Positions 8,065 to 17,932 are shown, counted from the first letter of the stretch. The stretch: 64,000 nucleotides of DNA from Alloyangia pacifica (GCF_003111685.1 NZ_CP022189.1:1008001-1072000), one strand, 5' to 3'. Made by a program: numbers and translations. The notes: generated by a model not told the origin, from the sequence alone.

Positions 8065-8417
8065 AGTGGGCCGGGCGCGCCTGGGCGCTCGGCACGCTGG
8101 ATGACGATGGCCGGGTCACGGTGGAGCTCAATAGCGACGCCGCCTTCTTCGGGATCGACCCGGCCGTTCTCCAGGCGGAGCCCGCACCCTCCGAGGCGGT
8201 CTGGGAAGAGCACACCGCCGTTGTGCAGGCGTTCCTCGCAATCCAGACGCAATGGAAGGTGCTGCCCCGCTTCGGCGATCGGCCCGTGTGGATCGGGCTC
8301 GATCACGGAGCGGCGGAGGCGGGCCTGAGGCTCGCCGGGATCGAGATGACCTCCGAGCAGTGGATGGAACTGCGGGTCATCGAGGCAGGCGCGAAAGCGG
8401 TATTGAACGGGGATTAA
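7756..8417 (+). CDS. Tail assembly chaperone, -1 frameshift fusion (gpGT analogue, DUF1799-like extension)
   Basis: Slipping back one base at 8055-8061 joins 7756-8061 to 8061-8417 and gives a 220-residue fusion. The frame is open from 8061 to the TAA at 8415-8417, and the 118-residue extension ('LKWAGRAWALGTLDDDG...' then 'FLAIQTQWKVLPRFGDRP') resembles DUF1799-type proteins. The extension frame has no good start of its own (only a GTG at 8121 without a ribosome site), which supports expression as a fusion. The tape measure GTG follows the stop by one base. Confidence 0.75.
8055..8061 (+). other. Programmed -1 frameshift slippery site GGGAAAC
   Basis: The heptamer fits X XXY YYZ (G GGA AAC) in the reading phase of the short chaperone: codons GCG GGA AAC then TGA. 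After slippage both tRNAs re-pair on GGG AAA and reading goes on at CTG. GGGAAAC is a known efficient -1 site, and this is where lambda-type tails use one. GC-rich sequence just downstream (8065-8100) could fold, but I did not establish a specific stimulatory structure. Confidence 0.8.
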
Positions 8418-8418
8418 A

Positions 8419-11016
8419 GTGGCGCTCAGGTTCTTCGCACTCCTGCAGGCGGACGGCAAACAGGCCAAGGCCGAGGTCGATGGCCTGCGCGCTCAGACCG
8501 ACAAGCTGACTGTCGCCCTGGACGAAGTGAGCGCCGAGGGCGCCGAGGCCAAGCGCGCCATCGATGACCTTGGCAGCAGCACGCGCACGACCACCACCAG
8601 CGTCACCGATCTTGGGTCCGAGACGAACAAGCTCGACACCGCGCTCGACAAGGTGACGGTCGATGGCAAGGCCACAGGCGATGCCATCCAGAAGATCGGC
8701 ACCGAGACCCGGCAAACCACCTCGCTCTTTGCCCGGCTGCGCAGCTCTGCCTCCGCGACCTGGGCGCGCATCCGCGGCGGGGCGCAGGGGGCGGGCGACA
8801 GCACCAAGATCGCCGCCGGCAGCGTTGCCAACCTCACCGCGCAGTTCAACGACATCGGCGTCATGATGGCGGCGGGGCAGAACCCGCTGCAACTGGCGCT
8901 CCAGCAGGGCACCCAGATCAGCCAGGTCATCGGTCCGATGGGCGCGGGGGCGGCGGTGCGCGCGCTGGGCACGGCCTTCATGGGGTTGATCAATCCCGTG
9001 ACGCTGATCACGGTTGGCACAATCGCCGCGGCGAGCGCCATGTCGAACTGGCTGACCAGTTCAAAGGACGAAGCCGAGTCGATGGAGGACGTGCTCGACC
9101 GGCTTGGCACCTCGATCGAGGACTTCGCCGATCTGTCGACGATGAGCCTCGACGACATGCGTAAGGCCTTCGGCAGCGCTGGGCAGGGTGCGCGGGAGCT
9201 GCACCGGGAATTGAAGTCCCTGGCTCTTGATAAGATGCTGCTCGACGCGTCAAAGGCGGGCGACAGTCTGGCCGATAGCCTCGACAGCGGAGTGCTGCGC
9301 CGGGCCTTTGCAGACAGCAACCGCAAACTGGCGCGCACCGGACGCGACCCGCTCCTCGACCAGATCAAGGCACAGATCGGTACTCTTGGCAGTGCCGATG
9401 GTATCGATCAGCAAATCGCCGCGGTGAAGACCCTGCAGGACACGCTGAAGGAAGCGGCCGGCGGGTTCGATAGCATGTCGATCGAGCAAAGGGCGCTCTA
9501 CGACAGCCTGGCGAATATCCTGCCGACGCTGATGCGTATCAAGGCCCTCAGCTCAGCCATCCCGCAGGACGTCCGCGACCAGGCGGATGCGGCGGCGAAG
9601 GCCTATCTGCAGCGTCAGAAGGACACCGCCGAGGCGCAGTCGCAGCTCGACATCATGCGCGACCAGAACGCCGTTCAGCAGGCCTCGCTGCGCTATGGCG
9701 CGGACAGCGTCCAGGCCGAAAATGCCAAGGCGGATGCGGCGCGGCGGACGCTGGAAGAGCAGATTGCCGGTTGGAACGTCTCTGAGGACACGAAGAACGA
9801 ACTGCGCGATGCGCTCGAGCACCAGCTCGACATGGAAGCCGCTGTTCGCAACACCGACCTGCTCGGCCTGTCGGATCAGGCACGACTGCTCGCCACCAAC
9901 ATGGGTATCGCTGCCGACGAGGCCGAGCGCTACAACGCCGCGCTGAACCAGAGCGCCGGCATGTCCGACGTGACGCCCGACGACGGCGGTCTCGGCTTCG
10001 GCGGTATCGGCTCGATCGAGGACCAGCAGAACTGGACCGGCTTCAACAACCTCGGGTACGGCAACCTCGACGGGCGCCCGCCGCGCAGCCGCACCGGCCT
10101 GCCGAAAGTGGACAAGAAGACCAAGACCCGGAAGGGCGGCAAGTCGGACCGAGATGCCGTCGCCGAGCTGATCGCCCGCGAGCAGGAAGAGCTCGACATC
10201 CTGCGCGAGATCGATCCCGTGCAGAAGGAGCTGATCCGCAACCGCGAAGTGCTGAAGGACGCCACCGAGGCCGAGCGCACGGCACTGGCCGAAGTCATCG
10301 GAACACGGATCGAGGAACAGGCGGCGCTCGACGACACCCAGGCGAAATACGATTCCTTCCGCAGCACCGGGGCGGATTTCTTCGCGGACATGGCGAAGGG
10401 CGGGGACGCGGCCACCGCCGCCGTCGCGCGCCTCGGCGACGCGCTGTATGACGCCGCGATGCAAGCGTTGCTCCTCGGGGAGGGGCCCTTCGCCTCGCTC
10501 CTCGGGGGCGGCGACAGCGGCGGTCTCATGGGCCAGCTCGCGAGCGCGATCGGGCTCGGCAAGGGCGCAGATGCGGGGGCAGCAGCTGCAGCCATCCCGG
10601 CGAACGCCGATGGCGGCATGCAGTATGGCCCTGGCGCCAGCCGCGCCGACAAGGGGCTCACCTGGATCAGCTCGGGCGAATTCATCGTCAACGCCCGGTC
10701 AACCTCCCGCCACCGGGCGCTGCTCGAGGCGATCAACTCCGGCAGCATGGGCAGCATTCCGGCCATGGCCAATGGCGGCATGTTCGGCGCCAGAGGTCGC
10801 ACGGGCGCTGCTGGCCTCGCCGCGCCGGTGATCCAGACCCCGCCGGGCAAGCCGATGACCGCCAAGGTCGAAGAGGAGACCTTGCCCTCCGGCCAGCGCC
10901 GCGCCCGCTACGTGCTCTCCGATGCCGTCGCCGATGGCCTCACCGCGCCGGGCGGCAAGGGGCGCCGCACCATGCGCAACGCCTTTGGTCTGACCCCGAG
11001 GAGGCCGCGCCGATGA
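8419..11016 (+). CDS. Tail length tape measure protein
   Basis: 865 residues from a GTG start one base after the chaperone stop. The N-terminal 100 residues are helical and heptad-like. Residues about 135-215 hold the lambda gpH-type segment 'AQFNDIGVMMAAGQNPLQLA', 'GTQISQVIGPMGAGA' and a hydrophobic stretch near 190-212. Long helical regions follow (about 320-490 and 580-640), then a Gly-rich C-terminal part ('ADGGMQYGPGA'). This protein sets tail length and is probably threaded through the tube. It overlaps the next gene by four bases. Confidence 0.9.
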   Translation: MALRFFALLQADGKQAKAEVDGLRAQTDKLTVALDEVSAEGAEAKRAIDDLGSSTRTTTTSVTDLGSETNKLDTALDKVTVDGKATGDAIQKIGTETRQTTSLFARLRSSASATWARIRGGAQGAGDSTKIAAGSVANLTAQFNDIGVMMAAGQNPLQLALQQGTQISQVIGPMGAGAAVRALGTAFMGLINPVTLITVGTIAAASAMSNWLTSSKDEAESMEDVLDRLGTSIEDFADLSTMSLDDMRKAFGSAGQGARELHRELKSLALDKMLLDASKAGDSLADSLDSGVLRRAFADSNRKLARTGRDPLLDQIKAQIGTLGSADGIDQQIAAVKTLQDTLKEAAGGFDSMSIEQRALYDSLANILPTLMRIKALSSAIPQDVRDQADAAAKAYLQRQKDTAEAQSQLDIMRDQNAVQQASLRYGADSVQAENAKADAARRTLEEQIAGWNVSEDTKNELRDALEHQLDMEAAVRNTDLLGLSDQARLLATNMGIAADEAERYNAALNQSAGMSDVTPDDGGLGFGGIGSIEDQQNWTGFNNLGYGNLDGRPPRSRTGLPKVDKKTKTRKGGKSDRDAVAELIAREQEELDILREIDPVQKELIRNREVLKDATEAERTALAEVIGTRIEEQAALDDTQAKYDSFRSTGADFFADMAKGGDAATAAVARLGDALYDAAMQALLLGEGPFASLLGGGDSGGLMGQLASAIGLGKGADAGAAAAAIPANADGGMQYGPGASRADKGLTWISSGEFIVNARSTSRHRALLEAINSGSMGSIPAMANGGMFGARGRTGAAGLAAPVIQTPPGKPMTAKVEEETLPSGQRRARYVLSDAVADGLTAPGGKGRRTMRNAFGLTPRRPRR

Positions 11017-11435
11017 GTGTGCTTACTTGGCCCTCCAGCCTGCCGCGCCCGCTCCGGAGCGGTTACCAGGCGCAGAACGCCGATCCGCGCCTGCGCAAGC
11101 AGGCCGACGCCGGCCCGCCGGGCTTCCGTCGCCGCTATTCGAGCGTTGCGCGCGGGCTCTCGCTCTCGGTGGTGCTCTCGCGCTCCGAGAAGGCGCAGTT
11201 CGATCGCTTCTACGAGCAGGACGCCCGCCACGGCTCGCTGCCTTTCTGGATGCCGGACCCGGTCACCGACGGCTGGCCGATGCTCACCGAGAGCGGCGCC
11301 TACGTGCTGACCGAGAGCGGCCAGCCCATCTTGCTGTCGAAGCAGCTGCTCTGTCTCTTCGGGGATGAGCCGCCGGTCGAGACCATCCAGGGCATGAGCT
11401 TCACCATCGGGTTCTCGGTCTGGGTGATGCCATGA
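11013..11435 (+). CDS. Minor tail protein, lambda gpM-position
   Basis: 140 residues, beta-rich. It begins 'WPSSLPRPLRSGYQAQNADPR' and contains 'ALSLSVVLSRSEKAQFDRFYEQD'-type sequence with 'HGSLPFWMPDP' near residue 74. Proteins like this follow the tape measure in siphovirus-type transposable phages and act at the tail tip. It overlaps both neighbours by four bases (ATGA), so translation is coupled. The exact family name is not certain. Confidence 0.6.
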   Translation: MSVLTWPSSLPRPLRSGYQAQNADPRLRKQADAGPPGFRRRYSSVARGLSLSVVLSRSEKAQFDRFYEQDARHGSLPFWMPDPVTDGWPMLTESGAYVLTESGQPILLSKQLLCLFGDEPPVETIQGMSFTIGFSVWVMP

Positions 11436-11956
11436 GACGCGTCTCCCTCAACGCCCGCACCGCCTTCGACGCGGCCACCACCTCCGAGGTCGAGGTGGTG
11501 CTCTTCCAGTTCGAGCACAGCGCGCTGCCCGCGCCGATCCGCATCTCGACGGACCCCACGGTGCGGCTCTCGGCCGACCCGCTCATGTACGGCACGCGCT
11601 CGACTTGGCTGGGGTCCAATCCCACCACCGAGCCCTTCCTCTTCGTGCTCGCCTCGGCCGAGCTGCCGGGCGACCAGGAGGACGCGCCGCCGGCGGCGCA
11701 GCTCGTCCTGGAGAACGTCGACAACCGCATCGCCGACCAGCTGCGCTCAGTGGTCCGCCGCGCGACCGTCCACATGGCGGTCGTCCTCGCCTCGAGCCCG
11801 AATGACGTCGAGGTCGAGTACCGCAACCTCAAGCTCATCTCGAGCGAGGGCGATGCCGGTGAGATCACCCTGCAGGTTTCCCGCCAACCCATCGAAGAGG
11901 AGGTGGTCCCCATGGACCGTTTCACCCGCGACCGTTTCCCGGGACTGCACCGATGA
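11432..11956 (+). CDS. DUF1833 family tail tip protein
   Basis: 174 residues. 'RRVSLNARTAFDAATTSEVEVVLFQFEH' at the start and 'IRISTDPTVRLSADPLMYGTRST' near residues 34-56 match the DUF1833 pattern; 'LVLENVDNRI' near residue 92 is also typical. The family lies between the gpM-like and NlpC/P60 genes and is taken to be a tail tip component (lambda gpL position). It overlaps both neighbours by four bases. Confidence 0.75.
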   Translation: MRRVSLNARTAFDAATTSEVEVVLFQFEHSALPAPIRISTDPTVRLSADPLMYGTRSTWLGSNPTTEPFLFVLASAELPGDQEDAPPAAQLVLENVDNRIADQLRSVVRRATVHMAVVLASSPNDVEVEYRNLKLISSEGDAGEITLQVSRQPIEEEVVPMDRFTRDRFPGLHR

Positions 11957-12357
11957 ACTGGACCATCGACTATCTCGGCATCCCCTACGCCCAGGTCGGC
12001 CGCACCCGCGCTGGATGCGACTGCTGGGGCCTCGCACGCCTCGTCTAGCGCGACCTCCTGCAGGTCGAGCTGCCGAGCTACGCTGCCTCGGTCTGCGCCT
12101 CTGGCGCGGCCGACGTGGCGGCGCTGATCGGCGAGACCGCCGCCGCGCATCCGTGGCTCGAGGTGACCGAGCCGCTGCCGTTCGACCTGCTGCTCTTCCG
12201 CCGTGGCAGCTACGCCCAGCACCTCGGAATCTGCGTCGATCGGCATTGGATGCTGCACATGGATCGCACTGGCTCCAAGCTCGCGCGCCTCGCCGACAGC
12301 TACTGGGTTTCGCGGTCCCTGGGTGCATGGCGCCACGCGGAGGTGCGCAATGGCTGA
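11953..12357 (+). pseudogene. NlpC/P60-type tail peptidase, interrupted by an amber codon
   Basis: Read as one frame it gives about 134 codons: an N-terminal 'GIPYAQVGRTRAGCDCWGLARLV' (catalytic Cys in the GCDCWG motif, about residues 25-30) and a later 'YAQHLGICVD' His motif, both typical of NlpC/P60 peptidases that line the tail tip of lambda-like phages. Codon 32 (12046-12048) is TAG where homologues usually have Tyr, so one base change explains it. The frame is otherwise intact and its stop overlaps the next start by eight bases. Sequencing error, amber suppression or real decay are all possible. Confidence 0.8.
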
Positions 12358-15300
12358 AGCCGCCACCAAGCTGCTCTTCGCGCCAATTATCGACCCCGGC
12401 GCGGCCCGCCAGGAGCTTGAGATGCCTGCCGGCGGCACGCTTGCCGATGCGGTCAATCTGGCGCTGCCAGGGCACACCGAAGTGGACCGTGCGCAGCTGC
12501 GCGTCACGCTGATCAGCGAGGCCGGCGCCGCGCTGATCGATCCGCGCTACTGGGGGCAGGTTCGCCCCCGGCCGGGCGTGCGCGTGGTGATCCGCCTCGT
12601 GCCCGGCAGCGACGGGTTCCGGAGCGTGATGCTGGCTGTGGTGACCATCGCCGCCATCGCTCTCGCGCCCTGCATCGCGCCCATGATCGGGGTCACCAGC
12701 CAGCTCGGTGTCAGCCTGGTCGCCATGGGGCTCAACATGGTTGGCGCCGCCCTGATCAACTCGCTGATCCCGGTGGAGCCGGCTACCGAGCGCGATGCCA
12801 CGCGCAACCGCTACACGCTCTCTGGCTGGCAGAACTCGATCCGGCGCGACGAGCCGGTGCCGTACCCCCTCGGGCATCACCGCTACGGCCCGCCCTTCGC
12901 GGCGACTTCCTATTCCCAGATCACCGGCGACGAGCAGGACGTCGTGGCGCTCTTTTGCTTCGGTTACGGACCACTCGACATAAGCGACATCCGGATCGGC
13001 GATACGCCGATCTCGGAGTTCCGGAACGTCGAATACGAACTGCGCGAGGGTAGGCCGGGCGACTATCCCGTCACGCTCTATCCGCGCCAGGTGATCGAGG
13101 ATCCCGAGCAGGTAGAGCTGGTCCGCCCGCAGCCTCGAGATGACGCGGGCGAAATCATCGGCGAGGAAGGGGTGGAGACACCCGTCGTCCGCATGACAGC
13201 AGGGGGTGCCGAGAGCGTCTCGCTGGTGTTCTTCTTCCCCTCGGGCCTCATCCGCTACAGCCGCGAATACGACGAGCGGCAGATGGGGGTGTCCGTGCGC
13301 ATCCGCCAGCGGCTGAACGACGGCGATGCCTGGCAGGAGGTCACGACGATCGACTTCCTGGCCAAGCGGGCCGACCCGTTCTTCCGCCAGCACACCTGGG
13401 AGCTGCCGAGCCGCGGGCGGTGGCAGATCGAGGTCACGAAGATCTCGAACGACAGCACGAACTCGCGGTACATCAACAAGGTCATGCTGGCGGGCGTGCA
13501 GTCGATCCGGCCCGAGTATCCGATCAATAGCGACAAGCCGCTGGCGCTGCTCGCCATGCGCGTGCGCGCGACCTACCAGCTGAACGGCCAACTCGATGCG
13601 GTGAACGCCCTGGTGAAGCGCTACGCCCTCGACTGGGACGGCGACGCCTGGGCGGAAGGCCTGCCGCGCAACCCCGCCTCGGCCTATGTCGCGGCCCTGA
13701 CCGGCCCGGCCAACCCCTATCCCGTGACCTCGGCCGAGATCGACTGGGACCAAGTCCAGGAGTGGCACGAGTACTGCTCCCTGAAGGGCCTGAAGTACGA
13801 CCGCATCCATGAGAGCGCCGAGAGCCTCGGGGACATGCTACGCGCGATCTGCGCCGCGGGCCGCGCCTCCTATCGCCACGATGGGTTGAAATGGGGCGTG
13901 GTGGTCGATCGGCCGCGGGAACTCGCCGTCGATCACCTCAACCCGCGCAACAGCTACGACTTCCGCTGGTCGCGCCAGTACATCGACCCGCCGCACGGGC
14001 TGCGCATTTCCTTCAACGACGAGACGAATAGCTACGAGCTCGCCGAGCGAGTCGTGCCCTGGGTCGGGCATTCCGGCGACATCACCCTGACCGAGGAGCT
14101 GGCACTGCCTGGCAAGACGGACCCCGTCGAGATTTGGACCGAAGCGCGCCGGCGCATGTACGAGATCGAGCATCGGCCTGACACCTTCACCTGCATGCAG
14201 GACGGTGCCGCCCGCGTCGCCACGCGCGGCGATCTGGTGATGGTCTCGCACTACGTGCTGGATCAGACGCAGATCGCCGCGCGGGTGATCGACGTTGACG
14301 ATGCGACGGTGTTTGTCGACGAGGAGCTGGAGGTCGAGATCGGCGAGCAGTACGGCTTGCGCTTCCGAGTCTTCGAGGACGCGCAGGATGTCATCGGTGC
14401 CTCGGCGGTCGTGGCCGTCGAAGTCGTCGAGGTCGAGGGTGAGATTGGCCTCTTGATCGGTGGCAGCACTGAGCGGCCCGAGGTGGGAAGCCTGGTGCAT
14501 TTTGGAACGCTCGGGACCGAAAGCTTGGCGGCTCGAGTTCTTGACGTGGAGCCTGGTGAAAACCTCTCGGTGCAGATGCGCCTCGCTGCAGAGGCAACCG
14601 TCATCGACGACCTGACCGACGCAGAGGTGCCGAGCGAATGGGATGGCATCGTGGGTGAGGTCATCAGCTTTTCCGCGGGCGTGCCGCTGATCCCGCGCTT
14701 TGTCTTCATCGACAGCTCGGTCTACGGATCATCCTTCTATAGCGGATCGAGCTCCGATCTTGCGGTGACCGTACGACTCACGCCTGGCTCGGGGGAGACC
14801 AGCTACATCGCCCAGTATCGCTTGCAGCACCGGCTCCTCGGCGCCGGGAGCTGGACATCGGTGCTGGCACCGCAGGCGTCCGGCGGCTTCGAGGTTGCGG
14901 GCTATGTCGATGGTGAGACCATCCAGCTCCGAGCGGTGGCGATCGCGCGCGATGGCACTGAGGGAAGCTACACGTCGATCATCGAGCACTTGGTCGGCTC
15001 GGGCGCTGAAGCGCTGCCCACCTCGCTGGACGCCAGCGCGATCACGGCTGTCGGCGGTCTTGGGCACGCCCGGCTCACGCTGGGTATCCCGCCGGGCGGT
15101 ACCACGGAAGTCCAGCTCTACCGCGTCCCGGCCGGGGGCACACTCGATGTGCAGGCGCATGCTGTTGGCGCGCCTATCCCGGTTATTTCCGGGGTTTCGG
15201 TCACCGTCATCGACGGCGATGAAACCCGCGTTACACAGCTGGTCAACGGCGAGTTTTCGATCGATAGCGACTGGACGAAAGGCACCGGTTGGACGATCAG

Positions 15301-15691
15301 CACCGGCGTTGCAGGGCATGCGGCAGGCGTGGCCAGCAGCCTCAGTCAGGGTATCTCGATCGCGGCGGGCAAGACGGCCCGTGTGGCCTTCGCCGTCTCG
15401 GGGCGGACGCAGGGCAGCGTGACGCCGCGGCTGACCGGGGGCTCGACGGTGTCCGGCGATGCGATCAACTCGAACGGCTGGCACGCGGCCGAGCTGCTGG
15501 CGGTTAGCGGCAATAACACAGTGGCCTTCGCCGCCAGCGCGGACTTCGACGGCGCGATCGACGAGATCACCTTCTACGTCCTGACCGCTGCCTGCGCCCC
15601 GCAGGGCAGCTGGGACTACTATTTCAAACCCCTCAACAGCGACGGACAGGAGGCCGCAGTCAGCGGCCCGGTGGCCGCCGTGATCAGCTAG
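12350..15691 (+). CDS. Tail tip / host specificity protein (lambda gpJ-like)
   Basis: 1113 residues from the ATG at 12350, which overlaps the end of the peptidase frame; the longer open frame upstream is a shadow. Residues about 75-140 are hydrophobic and Gly/Ala-rich as in TipJ proteins (gpI/gpK-contacting region). Then 'YTLSGWQNSIRRDEPVPYPLGHHRYGPP' (about residues 160-187) and 'FCFGYGPLDISDIRIGDTPIS' are hallmarks of the gpJ family. The C-terminal 350 residues are beta-rich with fibronectin-like character and a carbohydrate-binding-like segment. It forms the tail tip hub and contacts the host. Confidence 0.88.
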   Translation: MAEAATKLLFAPIIDPGAARQELEMPAGGTLADAVNLALPGHTEVDRAQLRVTLISEAGAALIDPRYWGQVRPRPGVRVVIRLVPGSDGFRSVMLAVVTIAAIALAPCIAPMIGVTSQLGVSLVAMGLNMVGAALINSLIPVEPATERDATRNRYTLSGWQNSIRRDEPVPYPLGHHRYGPPFAATSYSQITGDEQDVVALFCFGYGPLDISDIRIGDTPISEFRNVEYELREGRPGDYPVTLYPRQVIEDPEQVELVRPQPRDDAGEIIGEEGVETPVVRMTAGGAESVSLVFFFPSGLIRYSREYDERQMGVSVRIRQRLNDGDAWQEVTTIDFLAKRADPFFRQHTWELPSRGRWQIEVTKISNDSTNSRYINKVMLAGVQSIRPEYPINSDKPLALLAMRVRATYQLNGQLDAVNALVKRYALDWDGDAWAEGLPRNPASAYVAALTGPANPYPVTSAEIDWDQVQEWHEYCSLKGLKYDRIHESAESLGDMLRAICAAGRASYRHDGLKWGVVVDRPRELAVDHLNPRNSYDFRWSRQYIDPPHGLRISFNDETNSYELAERVVPWVGHSGDITLTEELALPGKTDPVEIWTEARRRMYEIEHRPDTFTCMQDGAARVATRGDLVMVSHYVLDQTQIAARVIDVDDATVFVDEELEVEIGEQYGLRFRVFEDAQDVIGASAVVAVEVVEVEGEIGLLIGGSTERPEVGSLVHFGTLGTESLAARVLDVEPGENLSVQMRLAAEATVIDDLTDAEVPSEWDGIVGEVISFSAGVPLIPRFVFIDSSVYGSSFYSGSSSDLAVTVRLTPGSGETSYIAQYRLQHRLLGAGSWTSVLAPQASGGFEVAGYVDGETIQLRAVAIARDGTEGSYTSIIEHLVGSGAEALPTSLDASAITAVGGLGHARLTLGIPPGGTTEVQLYRVPAGGTLDVQAHAVGAPIPVISGVSVTVIDGDETRVTQLVNGEFSIDSDWTKGTGWTISTGVAGHAAGVASSLSQGISIAAGKTARVAFAVSGRTQGSVTPRLTGGSTVSGDAINSNGWHAAELLAVSGNNTVAFAASADFDGAIDEITFYVLTAACAPQGSWDYYFKPLNSDGQEAAVSGPVAAVIS

Positions 15692-15703
15692 GAGCGTGAC
15701 AAG

Positions 15704-17932
15704 ATGCCCAGCAATGGCGTGAGATCAGTTGACCTGGACGAGCTGGAAGACCTCGACGAGCTGATCGGGAACAAAGACGGCACTGTCGGGCGGGTCTCGA
15801 AGGACACGCTGAAGCAGCCAGGTATGATCGTTGAGCGCGTCTACGACGACACGCTCTCGCTTCAGACGTCGCTTGACGAGGATCGCGGAGACGGCGCGCT
15901 CTATCAGACCAAAACCGGCCGGAATTACCTTCGCTCTTCAACTGGTCACCTTGCGACCGGTCTCGGCTTCAAGGTGAAGTACAATCCAGACCACGAGGTC
16001 AATGTTCAGGCGATGATCTCTGCGGCGGATGGCGGGGATATCTGCCTCGCGCTGCGGCGGTCGGCTTCCGAATTCCCTGGGCGTCTGATCAGGCTCCCCT
16101 CGGGTCTCTACAGTGCGGCCACCATTTTCGAGGTTGGTGATCTCGACAGTGCCCTGATCTGGGCGCATGGGGGTGAAATCACTGTCGAGGATGATATCAC
16201 GTTCTTCCGCGCGGCTCCTCCGGCATGGGAAGAAATCCAGACGATCAATACAATCGACGGGGATGATTACTGGGGGCCGCGCAAGGCAATCACAGTGACA
16301 GATGGGACCGCATATGCGGTTCGCGATCTGGTCAAAGTCGTTAGTGACGATAAGCAGAGGTGCACTCGGGCAGCACCTGGAGATGGCACCGACTATCGGC
16401 GTGGATTCATGGCCTACATCGAGGCTATCAGCGGTAACGTCGTCACCCTTGATCGGCCCGTGCCATGGGATATGACGACAAAGCCCCGCATTGGACGGAT
16501 GCCCAAACGTCGGTTCGCCTGGAAAGGTGGTCTCATTCGGTACGAGGAAGGTCACGATGCTGATTGGCATGGGAGCCCGATGCATCTTTATGGTGTCTCT
16601 GATCTTTCCATAGATGTGGAAATCGGGCACTCCTACAACTCTGCGATCAACGCTACCGGATGCATGGAGCCGATCGCTCGTGCGGTAGGCAAAGACCTTA
16701 GAAACGACGAATATAATGCCCAGTACGGCTATCTCATCAACAATGGTGGGTCGCAGGGTCTCCGTGCCGATATTGACTCCGGCGCAAACCGGCACGGGTT
16801 CACCACCAACATGCCTCTTGTTGCTGCCGACAGCGATGACCTGCATTTTTACGGCGCTGCATATGGTGGTCTCGTCACCGGCCAGTCAAACGGAAATTCA
16901 CAGGCAGGCTTTGACACGCACCATGGTTCGGAGAACATCACTTTCGCCAGCTGCGTGTCTTCCGGCGGAACCACTGGAGGGGGTCAGTTTGTTCTTCGTG
17001 GCATAGGCCATAAGCTGATCAACCCCCAAGCCTACAACGGCAAAGACGGCATCTTGTTCTTCACCGAGGATGGCGTCACCGATCCGTCATCGGCAATTAT
17101 TGAGAGTGCTAATGTCGATGTAGACCGTTATCCGCTCCTCTCGTGGGGCGAGGTAGATGTGGAGATCCACGGTGGATCGTTCCGGTCGCGGAAATATGGC
17201 CGCGTTGTATCAAGTATCGCCGGATCACTGAAGCTCAGAGGAACTGTGAGTATCAAAGCCGGAGGTCCGGCAGAGGCCAACTATTATCGTGCACTCAATC
17301 TCAGTGATTGTGCGGTCGATGCGCGCGGCGCCAAGGTGATTTTCGATCTTCAAGATGTGAACCCAGCGGCGATCAGTTATGGGGCTATTCAGGGGGATGG
17401 AGATACCGCGTGCAGCTGGATCGGCGGTGAAGTACGGACGTTTAATGATTCCTATCTGAATGCCGTGTTTTACAAGGCAACTGCCGCAACTGCGGTATGT
17501 TCTTTCGCGCCAGACGAAGTCGTGACCGAGAAGTTGGGAGTGGACCCAACTACCAATATGATAACCGGCGCTGGCGGCGTTGGGTTCACTGGGCCGGTAA
17601 AATGGCGCGCTGAAGACGGGACTGGCCGGTCTGCACACATGACACGGCAACTGGCAGGCAACAACCAGTCCGTCGATCTTCTCAGCCGGGGTGATGACCA
17701 CATTGTCTGCGAAATCAACGCAACAGGCGCAGCGCGCATCTTTGGCGTGATGCCTGATGGGGTCGTCGCTGGGCAGAAGGTCACTTTCGTCTCATCGACC
17801 GCAGGGAGTTGGGACATCACCTTCCAGGACGGCGCAGCTTACAACATGGAGCTTGGCGGCTCTGACGTTGTTCTTTCTGCGTTGGGCTCCTTGACCCTGG
17901 TCTGGCTCGGGTCGACCTGGATGAAGGTTTGA
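15704..17932 (+). CDS. Tail fibre / tailspike with beta-helix-like body
   Basis: 742 residues. The N-terminal 45 residues are acidic and probably dock to the tip protein. Residues about 90-560 contain many short Gly/Asp/Ser repeats and 'GGSFRSRKYGRVV'-type rungs expected of a right-handed parallel beta-helix, including a 'DTHHGSENITFASC' segment near residue 405. The last 100 residues are a separate beta-domain ending 'LVWLGSTWMKV', a common fibre terminus. It is the likely receptor-binding protein, perhaps with polysaccharide-cleaving activity, which is inference. Codon use is less GC-biased than in the head genes, suggesting a separately acquired module. Confidence 0.75.
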   Translation: MPSNGVRSVDLDELEDLDELIGNKDGTVGRVSKDTLKQPGMIVERVYDDTLSLQTSLDEDRGDGALYQTKTGRNYLRSSTGHLATGLGFKVKYNPDHEVNVQAMISAADGGDICLALRRSASEFPGRLIRLPSGLYSAATIFEVGDLDSALIWAHGGEITVEDDITFFRAAPPAWEEIQTINTIDGDDYWGPRKAITVTDGTAYAVRDLVKVVSDDKQRCTRAAPGDGTDYRRGFMAYIEAISGNVVTLDRPVPWDMTTKPRIGRMPKRRFAWKGGLIRYEEGHDADWHGSPMHLYGVSDLSIDVEIGHSYNSAINATGCMEPIARAVGKDLRNDEYNAQYGYLINNGGSQGLRADIDSGANRHGFTTNMPLVAADSDDLHFYGAAYGGLVTGQSNGNSQAGFDTHHGSENITFASCVSSGGTTGGGQFVLRGIGHKLINPQAYNGKDGILFFTEDGVTDPSSAIIESANVDVDRYPLLSWGEVDVEIHGGSFRSRKYGRVVSSIAGSLKLRGTVSIKAGGPAEANYYRALNLSDCAVDARGAKVIFDLQDVNPAAISYGAIQGDGDTACSWIGGEVRTFNDSYLNAVFYKATAATAVCSFAPDEVVTEKLGVDPTTNMITGAGGVGFTGPVKWRAEDGTGRSAHMTRQLAGNNQSVDLLSRGDDHIVCEINATGAARIFGVMPDGVVAGQKVTFVSSTAGSWDITFQDGAAYNMELGGSDVVLSALGSLTLVWLGSTWMKV

